NCBI GenBank assembly: GCA_964639765.1 | Contig: CAZXEN010000005.1 | Span: forward strand, 1-64,000 | Reading direction: 5' to 3' | Source of the DNA: Scybalousia_A sp964639765 | Lineage (GTDB): Bacteria > Bacteroidota > Bacteroidia > Bacteroidales > P3 | Length of the DNA: 64,000 nucleotides | In this document: positions 8,005-15,571 of the stretch, piece by piece | Position numbering within the stretch: the stretch's first letter is position 1 | Layout of the letters: the number at the start of each line of letters is the position of its first letter | Notes under the pieces: model-generated | Database searches by the model: none | Told to the model about the DNA's origin: nothing | What the model saw: only the letters and a program-made list of their open reading frames with translations | Position numbers and translations under genes: made by a program

Positions 8005-8147
8005 GCCACTTCAAGACTGAATTTTGCCACTTCAAATCTTTATGCCAAAAAAAACTATTTTTTTGACTAAAAAAAACTATTTTTTTCATGCAAAAAAACT
8101 ATTTTTTTACCACAAAAACGAAGATTGGCAAATTTTTAACCAAGAGT
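8005..8147 (+). repeat. 21-22 bp word array B (most regular copy)
   Basis: Words start at 8011 (TCAAGAC), 8032 (TCAAATC), 8053, 8075 and 8097 (AACTATT three times), 8119 (CGAAGAT) and 8140 (CCAAGAG). The intervals are 21, 21, 22, 22, 22 and 21 bp. The three AACTATT units are near-identical: seven T, four to five variable bases, then five to seven A. The register is kept when the word changes, so the period and not the word is what is conserved. T- and A-runs alternate with centres about 10-12 bp apart, which predicts curved DNA. The array fills the aroK-parE gap. The rest of the gap (8148-8365) holds no gene I can support. Confidence 0.88.
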
Positions 8148-8381
8148 GGCTGAAAAAAAGCAAAAAACGGCTGAGAATTGTTTTAGTTTTGCGGGACAGT
8201 ATCCTTGATTTCACATACTTGCAGAGAAAAATTACATATTGCGGCACAGACATATACTCTATGGTACGGAACTTGCGTCCAGACAAGTGGAAGTTTCCTT
8301 GTAAAACAGATATATTATGCTATAAATCAATGGAAATACAAAAAATTAAAGGAGTTTAAACCTTTATTGATAAAAATTTTG

Positions 8382-8390
8382 TAAATTTGC
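8382..8390 (+). promoter_or_regulatory. -7 promoter box (TAAATTTGC) immediately before parE
   Basis: TAAATTTGC ends only 11 bp before the ATG at 8402, so a transcript starting 5-7 bp after the box would have a leader of only a few nucleotides. The box overlaps an in-frame TTG at 8387, which argues against that codon being the start. A TTG about 20 bp upstream could be the -33 element. Confidence 0.65.
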
Positions 8391-8401
8391 AACCTGTTAT
8401 C

Positions 8402-10261
8402 ATGAGTGAAGAAGCAAGAAATATTACAGGTTATAATGAAGATAATGTCATAACCCTTAAATGGAACGAGCACATACGCCTACGTCCCGGCATGTATATT
8501 GGAAAACTTGGAGACGGAGCTTCTGCTGATGACGGTATATATGTTCTTGTAAAGGAGGTTATTGACAATTCTGTTGATGAATTTGCCATGGGCAATGGCA
8601 AAACGATAGAAGTGGATATTGATTACGAACAAGGCAAGGTAAGAATCAGGGACTATGGACGAGGTATCCCTCTTGGCAAAACCATAGACTGCGTTGCCAA
8701 GATGAATACCGGTGCAAAATACGACTCAAACACATTCAAGAAGTCTGTAGGTATGAACGGGGTGGGTACAAAGGCTGTAAATGCCCTTAGTTCTTTCTTC
8801 AAAGTTCAGAGTATTGTTGATGGCAAGACCAAAATAGCAGAATTTTCGAAAGGAGAACTTACCTTGGACGAACCCATTGTTGAATGTGGAGAACCAAATG
8901 GCACGATTGTGGAGTTCATTCCAGACAAAGAACTGTTTGGAAACTTCTCCTACATAGCAGAATACGTGGAGAAGATGATATGGAACTACGCTTACTTGAA
9001 CCAAGGCTTGTCCTTGATATTCAACGGCAGGAAGTATCGCTCACAAAACGGTCTTCTGGACCTGCTTAACAACAATATGGATTCAGAACCTCTGTATCCC
9101 GTGATACATATCAAGGAAGATGACTTTGAATTTGCTTTCACTCATTCCGACAAAGTTATTACCGAGGAACACCATTCTTTTGTAAATGGACAAAATACAA
9201 CACAAGGGGGCACACATTTGGCGGCTTTCAGGGAAGCAATCGTGAAAGTAATGAAAGATTACTTCAAGAAAGATTACGAACCTTCCGATATCCGTTCAGG
9301 AATTGTTTCTGCCATAAGCCTGAGAATAAAAGAACCCGTGTTTGAATCTCAGACCAAGACAAAACTTGGCAGCGTTGATTATGACAAAGAAAAAGGAATA
9401 ACTGTAAGGAACTACATAAACGACATAGTAAAACGCAAGCTTGACAACTATCTACACATAAATGAAGACATAGCTGAGGCTATCCTACAGAAAGTACAGC
9501 GGAACGAAAAGGAAAGAAAAGGCCTGCAGAATGTAAAGAAACTTGCCAAGGAAGGAGCAAAAAAAGCCTCTCTGACAAACAAGAAACTGAGGGATTGCCG
9601 CATACATTACAACAGCAAGGACGAAAGAAGGTTGGAAACAACCCTGTTTATCACAGAGGGAAACTCCGCTTCCGGCTCCATTACCAAGACGAGAGACCCT
9701 AATGTCCAGGCTGTCTTTTCCCTAAGAGGCAAGCCATATAATTCTTACGGCGAAACAAAGGAAATAGTCTACAAGAACGAAGAATTCAACCTGCTTCACA
9801 ATGCCCTTAACATTGATGAAGACATGGACAATCTGAGATACAACAATATTGTTATAGCAACCGATGCGGATGTTGACGGCATGCACATAAGAATGCTTTT
9901 GATGACATTCTTCCTGCAGTTTTTTCCTGAACTGGTAAAAAGCGGACACGTCTATATCCTGCAAACGCCGCTGTTCAAAGTAAAGAACAAAAAACAGACT
10001 GTATATTGCTACACAGAACAAGAAAGAGACGAGGCTGCAAAAAAACTGAAACAAGGAGTGGAAATATCACGTTTCAAAGGCTTGGGCGAAATTTCTCCTG
10101 ATGAATTTGCAAACTTTATTGGAAAAGATATTCGTCTGGACCCTGTTTTGCTTAACAAAGAATCAGGAATTTCAGATACCTTGAAGTTCTTTATGGGAGG
10201 AAATACACCCAACAGACAAGAATATATTATAGATAATCTGCGTTATGATGATATAGGTTAA
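8402..10261 (+). CDS. parE: DNA topoisomerase IV subunit B
   Basis: The 619-residue protein (from ATG 8402) is a GHKL ATPase plus TOPRIM subunit of a type IIA topoisomerase that separates replicated chromosomes with ParC. Seen: the ATP-binding block KEVIDNSVDE (51-60), DYGRGIP (84-90), GMNGVGTKAVNAL (117-129), then the TOPRIM motifs TEGNSASGS (catalytic Glu) and DADVDGMHI (metal-binding Asp residues). The EGNSASGS form and a length of about 620 fit the Bacteroidetes ParE-type subunit better than GyrB. The A subunit gene does not follow here; the next gene, 18 bp on, encodes a secreted protein. The start was chosen because an upstream in-frame TTG lies inside the promoter box. Confidence 0.9.
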   Translation: MSEEARNITGYNEDNVITLKWNEHIRLRPGMYIGKLGDGASADDGIYVLVKEVIDNSVDEFAMGNGKTIEVDIDYEQGKVRIRDYGRGIPLGKTIDCVAKMNTGAKYDSNTFKKSVGMNGVGTKAVNALSSFFKVQSIVDGKTKIAEFSKGELTLDEPIVECGEPNGTIVEFIPDKELFGNFSYIAEYVEKMIWNYAYLNQGLSLIFNGRKYRSQNGLLDLLNNNMDSEPLYPVIHIKEDDFEFAFTHSDKVITEEHHSFVNGQNTTQGGTHLAAFREAIVKVMKDYFKKDYEPSDIRSGIVSAISLRIKEPVFESQTKTKLGSVDYDKEKGITVRNYINDIVKRKLDNYLHINEDIAEAILQKVQRNEKERKGLQNVKKLAKEGAKKASLTNKKLRDCRIHYNSKDERRLETTLFITEGNSASGSITKTRDPNVQAVFSLRGKPYNSYGETKEIVYKNEEFNLLHNALNIDEDMDNLRYNNIVIATDADVDGMHIRMLLMTFFLQFFPELVKSGHVYILQTPLFKVKNKKQTVYCYTEQERDEAAKKLKQGVEISRFKGLGEISPDEFANFIGKDIRLDPVLLNKESGISDTLKFFMGGNTPNRQEYIIDNLRYDDIG

Positions 10262-10279
10262 CCAATAAAAGACAAAAAT

Positions 10280-10957
10280 ATGAACAATAAACTTTTAATA
10301 TTGATAATGATGTTGCTTTCGTTCTCTTTTGTTGTTGTGGCACAAGAAGATGAAGATGCTGAAGCAATAAAACCATGGACAGATGTAATAATCAATAATC
10401 TTACTCCTTCTGAATGGAAATGGGATAAGACAAATTCCACACGTTTTAGCATAAGGGGAGACTTTGACGGTGATGGTTTTGAAGAAAATCTTTATGAAGG
10501 TGCTACAGAAATATTCTCTGACAACGACGAACTGACACCTTTGATACTTGATACTGACCTTGGAGTTTATTTTCTTGTAAATGAAGGAGACTTGGACGGA
10601 GACGGAGGTGATGAAATCTCATTGATGAGCGTTTATAGGGACTATTCCAACGTAAATTATTTCAGAATCTTCTCCTATACAGGAAACTCATGGAGAGAAG
10701 TGTTCAATTGCAAAGTACATGAATACGATTGTCCAAACTACAGACCGACAAAGGAAGAAGAAATGTTCTGTTACACATATAAAAAGAAAAACCACTACAA
10801 CATGAACAAAGTTGTTTTGAAACATCATGATGGAGTTGTGGATATGATTGCCACACATCCCAATGGAAGATATGCAATAGAACATATAAAGATTGTAAAC
10901 AAGCGTGTTGCAAAAAGAGAATGGGGGACAATAGTTGAACCCCGTACGGATTTGTAA
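10280..10957 (+). CDS. Secreted hypothetical protein with EF-hand/FG-GAP-like DxDGDG motifs
   Basis: The 225-residue protein begins with a hydrophobic signal sequence ending near VVVAQ (about 1-21), so it is probably exported. Two acidic loops, DFDGDGFEEN and DLDGDGGDEI, fall in strand-rich context like the calcium-binding loops of VCBS/FG-GAP repeats. The C-terminal third is Lys/Tyr-rich and unrecognised. It starts 18 bp after parE, so they may share a transcript, but the functions look unrelated. Calcium binding is inferred from the motif; the precise role is unknown. Confidence 0.7.
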   Translation: MNNKLLILIMMLLSFSFVVVAQEDEDAEAIKPWTDVIINNLTPSEWKWDKTNSTRFSIRGDFDGDGFEENLYEGATEIFSDNDELTPLILDTDLGVYFLVNEGDLDGDGGDEISLMSVYRDYSNVNYFRIFSYTGNSWREVFNCKVHEYDCPNYRPTKEEEMFCYTYKKKNHYNMNKVVLKHHDGVVDMIATHPNGRYAIEHIKIVNKRVAKREWGTIVEPRTDL

Positions 10958-11000
10958 ACTATCTTTTTAATATAAATCACAAATAGTAATAAGAAATAAA

Positions 11001-11903
11001 ATGAAACACTTAGAAGAATTAATCACAGCTGCAAAAGCTGCACCAAGAAAACGTTTAGTTGCTGCATATGCAAACGATTCTCACACAATAGGAGCAACAT
11101 CACGTGCTATTGATTTGGGTATTGTTGATGTTACCCTTGTAGGAGATATAGACACTATAAAGAAAGTTTGCCAAGAAGAAGGAATAGACGTAAATAAATT
11201 TGAGCTTGTTCAAGAAGCAAACGAAGCAAAAGCCGCTGCAAAAGCAGTATCTTTGATTAACGAAGGCAAAGGTCAAATCCTTATGAAAGGTCTTTGCTCA
11301 ACAGACAAATATATGAGAGCTGTTCTTAACAAAGAGAACGGTCTTATGCCTGCTGGAAAACCAGTCCTTTCCCACGTATCTGTTTTTGAAGTACCTTCTT
11401 ATCACAAACTTTTGATAACTTCTGATGTTGCTGTTATCCCTGCTCCAGACTTCAAACAAAAAACTGCCATTGTAAATTACGTTATCAACACTGCACACAC
11501 ACTTGGCATTGAATGTCCAAAAGTAGCTATGATTGCTGCTACAGAACAGATGCTTACAGGAATGCCTGCTTGCGTTGATGCTGCATTAATAACAACAATG
11601 AACAGAAGAGGACAAATAAAAGGAGCTATAGTTGATGGACCTTTGGCAATGGATGTTGCTATTGACAAAGAATCTGCCCAAATCAAGAAACTTGAATCAG
11701 AAGTTGCGGGAGATGCTGACTGCTTGGTATGGCCAGCTATTGAACCTGGTAATGTATTCTACAAGACTGCTACAAAATTTGCCGGAGCTGAATTGGCTGC
11801 AATGGTTGTTGGAGCAAAGGTTCCTTGCATTCTGTCTTCAAGAGGTGACTCTGTTCAAACAAAGACTTACTCCATAGCACTTGCTGCTTTAAGTGCAAAA
11901 TAA
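11001..11903 (+). CDS. ptb: Phosphate acyltransferase (phosphate butyryltransferase-like)
   Basis: The 300-residue protein belongs to the phosphate acetyl/butyryltransferase family, which exchanges CoA and phosphate on short acyl groups. The single-domain length of about 300, without the N-terminal P-loop/DRTGG part of long Pta enzymes, and blocks such as ILMKGLCSTDKYMRAVL, IAATEQ and IVDGPLAMD fit phosphate butyryltransferase. In related anaerobes it pairs with butyrate kinase to make ATP and butyrate or branched-chain acids. No kinase gene lies nearby, so the acyl specificity is inferred only. It ends at a terminator (11920-11960) and may be expressed on its own, as a TATCTTTT box occurs about 40 bp upstream. 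Confidence 0.82.
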   Translation: MKHLEELITAAKAAPRKRLVAAYANDSHTIGATSRAIDLGIVDVTLVGDIDTIKKVCQEEGIDVNKFELVQEANEAKAAAKAVSLINEGKGQILMKGLCSTDKYMRAVLNKENGLMPAGKPVLSHVSVFEVPSYHKLLITSDVAVIPAPDFKQKTAIVNYVINTAHTLGIECPKVAMIAATEQMLTGMPACVDAALITTMNRRGQIKGAIVDGPLAMDVAIDKESAQIKKLESEVAGDADCLVWPAIEPGNVFYKTATKFAGAELAAMVVGAKVPCILSSRGDSVQTKTYSIALAALSAK

Positions 11904-11919
11904 AAAATAATACAATAAA

Positions 11920-11962
11920 AAGGACTTTAGGGACTTTTGTCTTTAAAGTCCTTGGCTTTTAT
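11920..11962 (+). terminator. Terminator after ptb
   Basis: A 10-bp perfect inverted repeat AAGGACTTTA / TAAAGTCCTT (11920-11929 and 11944-11953) with a 14-nt loop lies 17 bp after the ptb stop, followed by GGCTTTTAT. Confidence 0.8.
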
Positions 11963-11977
11963 AAAAAACAGAGAATC

Positions 11978-12325
11978 ATGGAAATTTGGGCTAACGGATT
12001 GGAACAGGTTGCCATAACTGTTACAGATGAAAAAGGTGATTTTATAGATTTGAACACTCACTCAAAAAGAGTAAATCTTAAATCCATGGACGAAAACCTT
12101 ATCGGCAGAAACATTATGGGCTGTCATAACGAACGTTCTCAGGCAATCATAGACAATATGATGAAAAACAGAACCACAAATACCTATACCATACAAAAGA
12201 AAGGTCAAAAGAAACTTATATATCAAGCTCCTTGGTTCAAGGAAGATGGAAGTTTCGGCGGATTGGTTGAAATGTCTTTGGTTATTCCTTTTGAAATGCC
12301 GCACTATAATAGAGACAAACAATAG
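11978..12325 (+). CDS. Small PAS-fold protein
   Basis: The 115-residue protein looks like one stand-alone PAS domain without an output domain. The segment from NLIGRNIMGCHNERSQAII to a late strand GGLVEMSLVIPFE matches the PAS core of DUF438-type proteins, where a CH-x3-S motif occurs after the first helix; here it is C-H-N-E-R-S (about 49-54). Cofactor binding cannot be decided from sequence. The gene follows the ptb terminator and lies 5 bp before the amidase gene, so the two are probably co-transcribed. Confidence 0.65.
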   Translation: MEIWANGLEQVAITVTDEKGDFIDLNTHSKRVNLKSMDENLIGRNIMGCHNERSQAIIDNMMKNRTTNTYTIQKKGQKKLIYQAPWFKEDGSFGGLVEMSLVIPFEMPHYNRDKQ

Positions 12326-12330
12326 ACCCT

Positions 12331-13092
12331 ATGAAAATAGCATTGATACAAACAGAAATAAAAGACTTTTGTATTGAAGACAACTATCAATGCTTTAAAT
12401 CTTTATTAGAAAAAACAGACAAGGACGCCGATTTGGTTGTCCTGCCTGAGATGTTTCTTACAGGTTTTATCTCTGAAACAGGTCTTGCAAAAGAAAGCAG
12501 GAAAAAAGGCCTGGAACTTATGAGAACTTTTGCAAAGCAGACGGGTATTGCAATAGACGGAAGCCTGCTCATAGAAGAAGAGAGCAAATATTTCAACCGC
12601 CATTATTTTATTTCATCTGACAAGGAACTGTTTTATGATAAGGTACATCTTTTTTCTCTTTCCGAGGAAGCAAAAGTTCTATCCAAAGGAGCAAAAAAAG
12701 ATGTCATTGTTTCCTACAAAGGATTTCAGATAAAGTTGCTTACTTGCTATGATTTGAGATTTCCTTTGTCTTCAATGAATGCATACAACGACAGATTTCT
12801 CTATGATTTGCTTATCTATGTTGCCTCGTGGCCAAAAAGCAGAAGAGAACAGTGGCTGACTCTTCTGAAAGCCCGTGCAATAGAAAATCAAAGTTATGTT
12901 ATTGGTGTAAACCGTACAGGAGAAGATGCCAATCACACACAATACTCTGGAGACAGCAGCATAATAAATACAAAGGGGGAAATAATATCACCGATAAGCA
13001 ACTCGGACAAAAAAATATACTACTACGAATTGAACAAAAAAGAATTGGAGACAAGAAGACAGAGATTCCCTGTCTATTTAGACTGGAAATAA
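12331..13092 (+). CDS. Nitrilase-superfamily omega-amidase (YafV/Nit2-like)
   Basis: The 253-residue enzyme has the Glu-Lys-Cys catalytic triad of carbon-nitrogen hydrolases: Glu in VVLPEMF (about 37-43), Lys in DKVHLF (about 104-109) and Cys in LLTCYDLRFP (about 131-140). The VASWP and RAIENQ blocks are typical of YafV/Nit2, which hydrolyse alpha-ketoglutaramate or related amides for metabolite repair and methionine salvage. It is cytoplasmic. It overlaps no other gene and converges on the T9SS cargo gene, with the terminator at 13114-13151 between them. Confidence 0.88.
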   Translation: MKIALIQTEIKDFCIEDNYQCFKSLLEKTDKDADLVVLPEMFLTGFISETGLAKESRKKGLELMRTFAKQTGIAIDGSLLIEEESKYFNRHYFISSDKELFYDKVHLFSLSEEAKVLSKGAKKDVIVSYKGFQIKLLTCYDLRFPLSSMNAYNDRFLYDLLIYVASWPKSRREQWLTLLKARAIENQSYVIGVNRTGEDANHTQYSGDSSIINTKGEIISPISNSDKKIYYYELNKKELETRRQRFPVYLDWK

Positions 13093-13113
13093 CACTTAAT
13101 TTTGGAATCAATT

Positions 13114-13151
13114 CATAAAAAAAGCAGTCTTTTAAACTAATAAAAGACTGC
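13114..13151 (-). terminator. Terminator between convergent amidase and T9SS cargo genes
   Basis: A perfect 11-bp stem GCAGTCTTTTA / TAAAAGACTGC (13124-13134 and 13141-13151) with a 6-nt loop is followed on the minus strand by seven T. It primarily serves the minus-strand gene ending at 13196 and may also stop plus-strand transcripts. Confidence 0.9.
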
Positions 13152-13195
13152 AAAGAAATAAAAACACTATTTATTATGAGAAAACAATAAATTTT

Positions 13196-14833
13196 CTATC
13201 TCACAATCAATTTCTTTGTTTCAAGTTTATTACCACTTATAACCTTAACGATGTATGTACCTTGCAAATCATTTGTATTTATCTGGTTGTTTCTGTCGTT
13301 AATTTGTTCCTGTTTAACAAGTCTTCCTTGCATATCAAAGATTTGTAATGTTGCTTTTTCTGAAGATATCTCTATATTTACATAATCTTGTGCAGGATTA
13401 GGATACATATTTATTGATGTTTCTTTTGCAAGAAGTGAATTTACAGAAGCATCATTGGAAGCTTTATAGGTAAATCCGTCCAAACAGAAATAATTTGAAA
13501 CCCAACTGTCATTGCATTCTATGGAAAAAACTATTTTGTTTACTTCTCCTAAGGAAGACAAATCAAAATAACGCCAATCTTTAAGGTTGCCTGTTTCATT
13601 ATTACAAAGATATATCTCTGTACTTGAAGTTTCGCCGTTCTCTCTGTAACCTGTAGCTGTTATTTTTTGATAGATATTCTCTGTTTGTGAAGCCTCTATA
13701 TCATTATATGCAGCAAGAGACTTTGCAACATAAACTCCCACAGGCTGAAATGACTCTCCATTCACTGCCTTTACTACATTATGTTCTGCAGTTGAAAAAT
13801 TATACGCATCATAATAAGCATGAAGATAAGTCTTACCTAAACCCTCCAAAGCATATTTAGGAGCAGAAGTATAATATGCTGTCTGGTTTGTACTGTTTCC
13901 TGTTGCAGTGGCGTCGTCTGTGATATTGCTTGCACCGAATCCCATTGCCATAAACCAATTCCAGTCTGCTATATAAAAACCTGTTCCAAGGAAATTCAAC
14001 CCATTTGAAATATGATTTTTATAATAAATACCATTATCCAAAACATCGTAGTTTGATATCATTTCTATAATTTCGTATGAATTGACATCTGACAACCATT
14101 CTCCTTCTTCAAAATCAGCAACATTATAAGGAGTACCGCCGTTGATAACACCAATACCTGTCAAATCAAAACCTTGGGAATAAGTTGGCCAAGATACTCC
14201 GTCGTAGATAAGGTTTCCTTCGCTGTCTGTACTTACTCCATTCATAACATCCTCTAAACGAACAAAACGGATATTGTCTTTATCCAATAACTCATTGTCA
14301 GCAATGTCGCTTAAATCAAAACCAACTCCCCAACCAAGTTCATATTTTCCTGCAAGATTGTTATAATGTTCTGCTGTTCTTCCTTCTGTGACATTGTCAG
14401 GATTGTGATAAGAAGTACTGTTGTTTGGAAAACGGAAGAAATTAATTCCATCTGAACTAACTTCTACAAATGCCAATTCCAGAAAATCAGGACCGAATGC
14501 ATTTTCAAAAACAACAAAATCCTTACCTTCTCCATTTTTGATAGGACGGTCAAAAGTTATAAGTGCAGAACCTCCTTCGCCTAAAGAAATAGAAGTAAAT
14601 GTTGTAGAATCCGGTTTACCCAAAGCCATATATGCTTCACCATAATCCACAACCCTCTCATCGCCGTAATCCCAAAAGCCTCTGTTTACCTCAACACCCA
14701 AAGCCCAAGAGACTATTCTTTCGTCATTCTGACTGATTGCCTGACAACCTTCTGTACCAACAGCACCATCGTATTGAGCCATTAGGTTTAATCCCATAAG
14801 AACAAGGGATACAAAAAAAATACTTTTCTTCAT
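13196..14833 (-). CDS. Cobalamin-riboswitch-controlled T9SS cargo protein (DUF4465-like C-terminal domain)
   Basis: The 545-residue protein has a signal peptide (about 1-19, ending LMAQ), an N-terminal beta-rich domain (about 20-230; landmarks GEGGSALITFD, GKDFVVFENAF, LAFVEVSSDG), a second domain (about 245-455; DWNWFMAMGFGASNITD, NETGNLKDWRYFDLSSLGEV, YFCLDGFTYK) that resembles DUF4465, and a Por-type sorting tail (about 465-545; MYPNPAQDYVNIEI, then LQGTYIVKV and KKLIVR). It is therefore exported by Sec and placed at the surface or released by the type IX system. The cobalamin riboswitch upstream implies a role in B12 scavenging. Surface B12-binding proteins (BtuG, BtuH) of Bacteroides are controlled the same way, and I recall BtuH as a DUF4465 family, but that is memory and not shown here. 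Confidence 0.85.
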   Translation of the reverse strand: MKKSIFFVSLVLMGLNLMAQYDGAVGTEGCQAISQNDERIVSWALGVEVNRGFWDYGDERVVDYGEAYMALGKPDSTTFTSISLGEGGSALITFDRPIKNGEGKDFVVFENAFGPDFLELAFVEVSSDGINFFRFPNNSTSYHNPDNVTEGRTAEHYNNLAGKYELGWGVGFDLSDIADNELLDKDNIRFVRLEDVMNGVSTDSEGNLIYDGVSWPTYSQGFDLTGIGVINGGTPYNVADFEEGEWLSDVNSYEIIEMISNYDVLDNGIYYKNHISNGLNFLGTGFYIADWNWFMAMGFGASNITDDATATGNSTNQTAYYTSAPKYALEGLGKTYLHAYYDAYNFSTAEHNVVKAVNGESFQPVGVYVAKSLAAYNDIEASQTENIYQKITATGYRENGETSSTEIYLCNNETGNLKDWRYFDLSSLGEVNKIVFSIECNDSWVSNYFCLDGFTYKASNDASVNSLLAKETSINMYPNPAQDYVNIEISSEKATLQIFDMQGRLVKQEQINDRNNQINTNDLQGTYIVKVISGNKLETKKLIVR

Positions 14834-14971
14834 AGTTTTTATGCTTTAATTTATACATTTATTTTATTAAACGAAATTTGACAATAATTACTTTGAAGAA
14901 AAGTAAAAAAAATAACAAACAACATTTTTGTCATATCCTAACCCTCGAAGATAATTAACAAATCTCGTTTC

Positions 14972-15133
14972 TTTATGGCAGGTCTTCTGACTCTTCTCTT
15001 TTGAAACGCCTTCCCGTTAAACCTTTTTGGTTTCCAACAGTGACCTTATGTTTCAAAACTCATACGAGAAACACAGCAGCGGGACTGTATAGGAATCTCA
15101 CCTATTTCCCTTTTAATTGTTGAAAAGCATTCT
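14972..15133 (-). ncRNA. Cobalamin riboswitch
   Basis: Read on the minus strand, the conserved core is plain: GGTGAGATTCC (15092-15102), ACAGTCCCGC-type block (about 15074-15087), GTCACTGT (15037-15044), GGGAAGGCG (about 15006-15014) and the B12 box AGTCAGAAGACCTGCC (14977-14992). Spacing fits an adenosylcobalamin-class aptamer. It lies in the 5' leader of the T9SS cargo gene, with about 140 nt between the B12 box and the ATG. No strong intrinsic terminator is visible between them, so control of translation initiation is more likely than attenuation. Confidence 0.93.
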
Positions 15134-15154
15134 CAACAAACCATAATTCTGGTT

Positions 15155-15163
15155 GCAAAATTA
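15155..15163 (-). promoter_or_regulatory. -7 promoter box (TAATTTTGC) for the riboswitch transcript
   Basis: Minus-strand TAATTTTGC matches the TAnnTTTGC consensus and ends about 20 bp before the first conserved riboswitch helix, placing the aptamer at the very start of the transcript. Confidence 0.75.
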
Positions 15164-15246
15164 TATAATTTATTTGAATGCCACAAGAAAAAACGGAGAA
15201 AAGAAAAAAAATATATAAAAAAACTTGTCAAAAGAAAAAAAAGTAT

Positions 15247-15255
15247 TACTTTTGC
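15247..15255 (+). promoter_or_regulatory. -7 promoter box (TACTTTTGC) for rpmH
   Basis: TACTTTTGC fits the consensus and lies 57 bp before the rpmH ATG at 15312; a TTG about 20 bp upstream (AAACTTGTC) could be the -33 element. Confidence 0.75.
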
Positions 15256-15311
15256 AACCTGATTTCAGAAAGTATTTTTTTAGAAGTAAAACAAGAAAAA
15301 CATATATAGCG

Positions 15312-15458
15312 ATGAAAAGAACATATCAACCACACAAGAGAAAAAGAGTGAACAAACATGGATTTAGATTAAGAATGTCTACAACAAGTGGAAGAAAAAT
15401 ATTGAATGCAAGACGTAGACACGGAAGAAAAAAACTTACTGTTTCTGACGAGAGATAA
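15312..15458 (+). CDS. rpmH: 50S ribosomal protein L34
   Basis: The 48-residue, Arg/Lys-rich protein has the L34 signatures MKRTYQPHKRKR and GRKILNARRRHGRKKL. L34 is a late-assembling protein of the large ribosomal subunit. The start at 15312 is fixed by the universally conserved MKRTYQP N-terminus; an open frame extends upstream from 15225 but overlaps the promoter box and is not used. Unlike in many bacteria, rnpA does not follow: a terminator and a methyltransferase gene come next. Confidence 0.97.
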   Translation: MKRTYQPHKRKRVNKHGFRLRMSTTSGRKILNARRRHGRKKLTVSDER

Positions 15459-15485
15459 TAAAATTCAGTAGTTTTGATTAGATAT

Positions 15486-15523
15486 AGTGAGCAGTGATTT
15501 CATAGTTACTGTTCGCTTTTTTG
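15486..15523 (+). terminator. Rho-independent terminator after rpmH
   Basis: A 14-bp stem with G-U pairs (arms 15486-15499 and 15504-15517) has a 4-nt loop and runs into TTTTTT at 15517-15522. It lies about 28 bp after the rpmH stop. Confidence 0.88.
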
Positions 15524-15571
15524 TTATTATTTATTCAAAGTAGTTGTTTACCCTATAAAAGAAAAACTTCC

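Noticed and set aside
8011..8147. CRISPR-like periodic repeat (also at 54690-54823)
   Set aside because: The whole 21-22 bp unit is periodic and low-complexity. There are no unique 30-nt spacers, no conserved direct repeat of CRISPR length and no cas gene in the window.
8024..8359. 111-codon plus-strand open frame in the aroK-parE gap
   Set aside because: It runs through the word array, giving runs of Lys and Phe, has no homology and no ribosome-binding site.
15225..15311. N-terminal extension of rpmH
   Set aside because: It overlaps the TACTTTTGC promoter box and precedes the universally conserved MKRTYQP start of L34.
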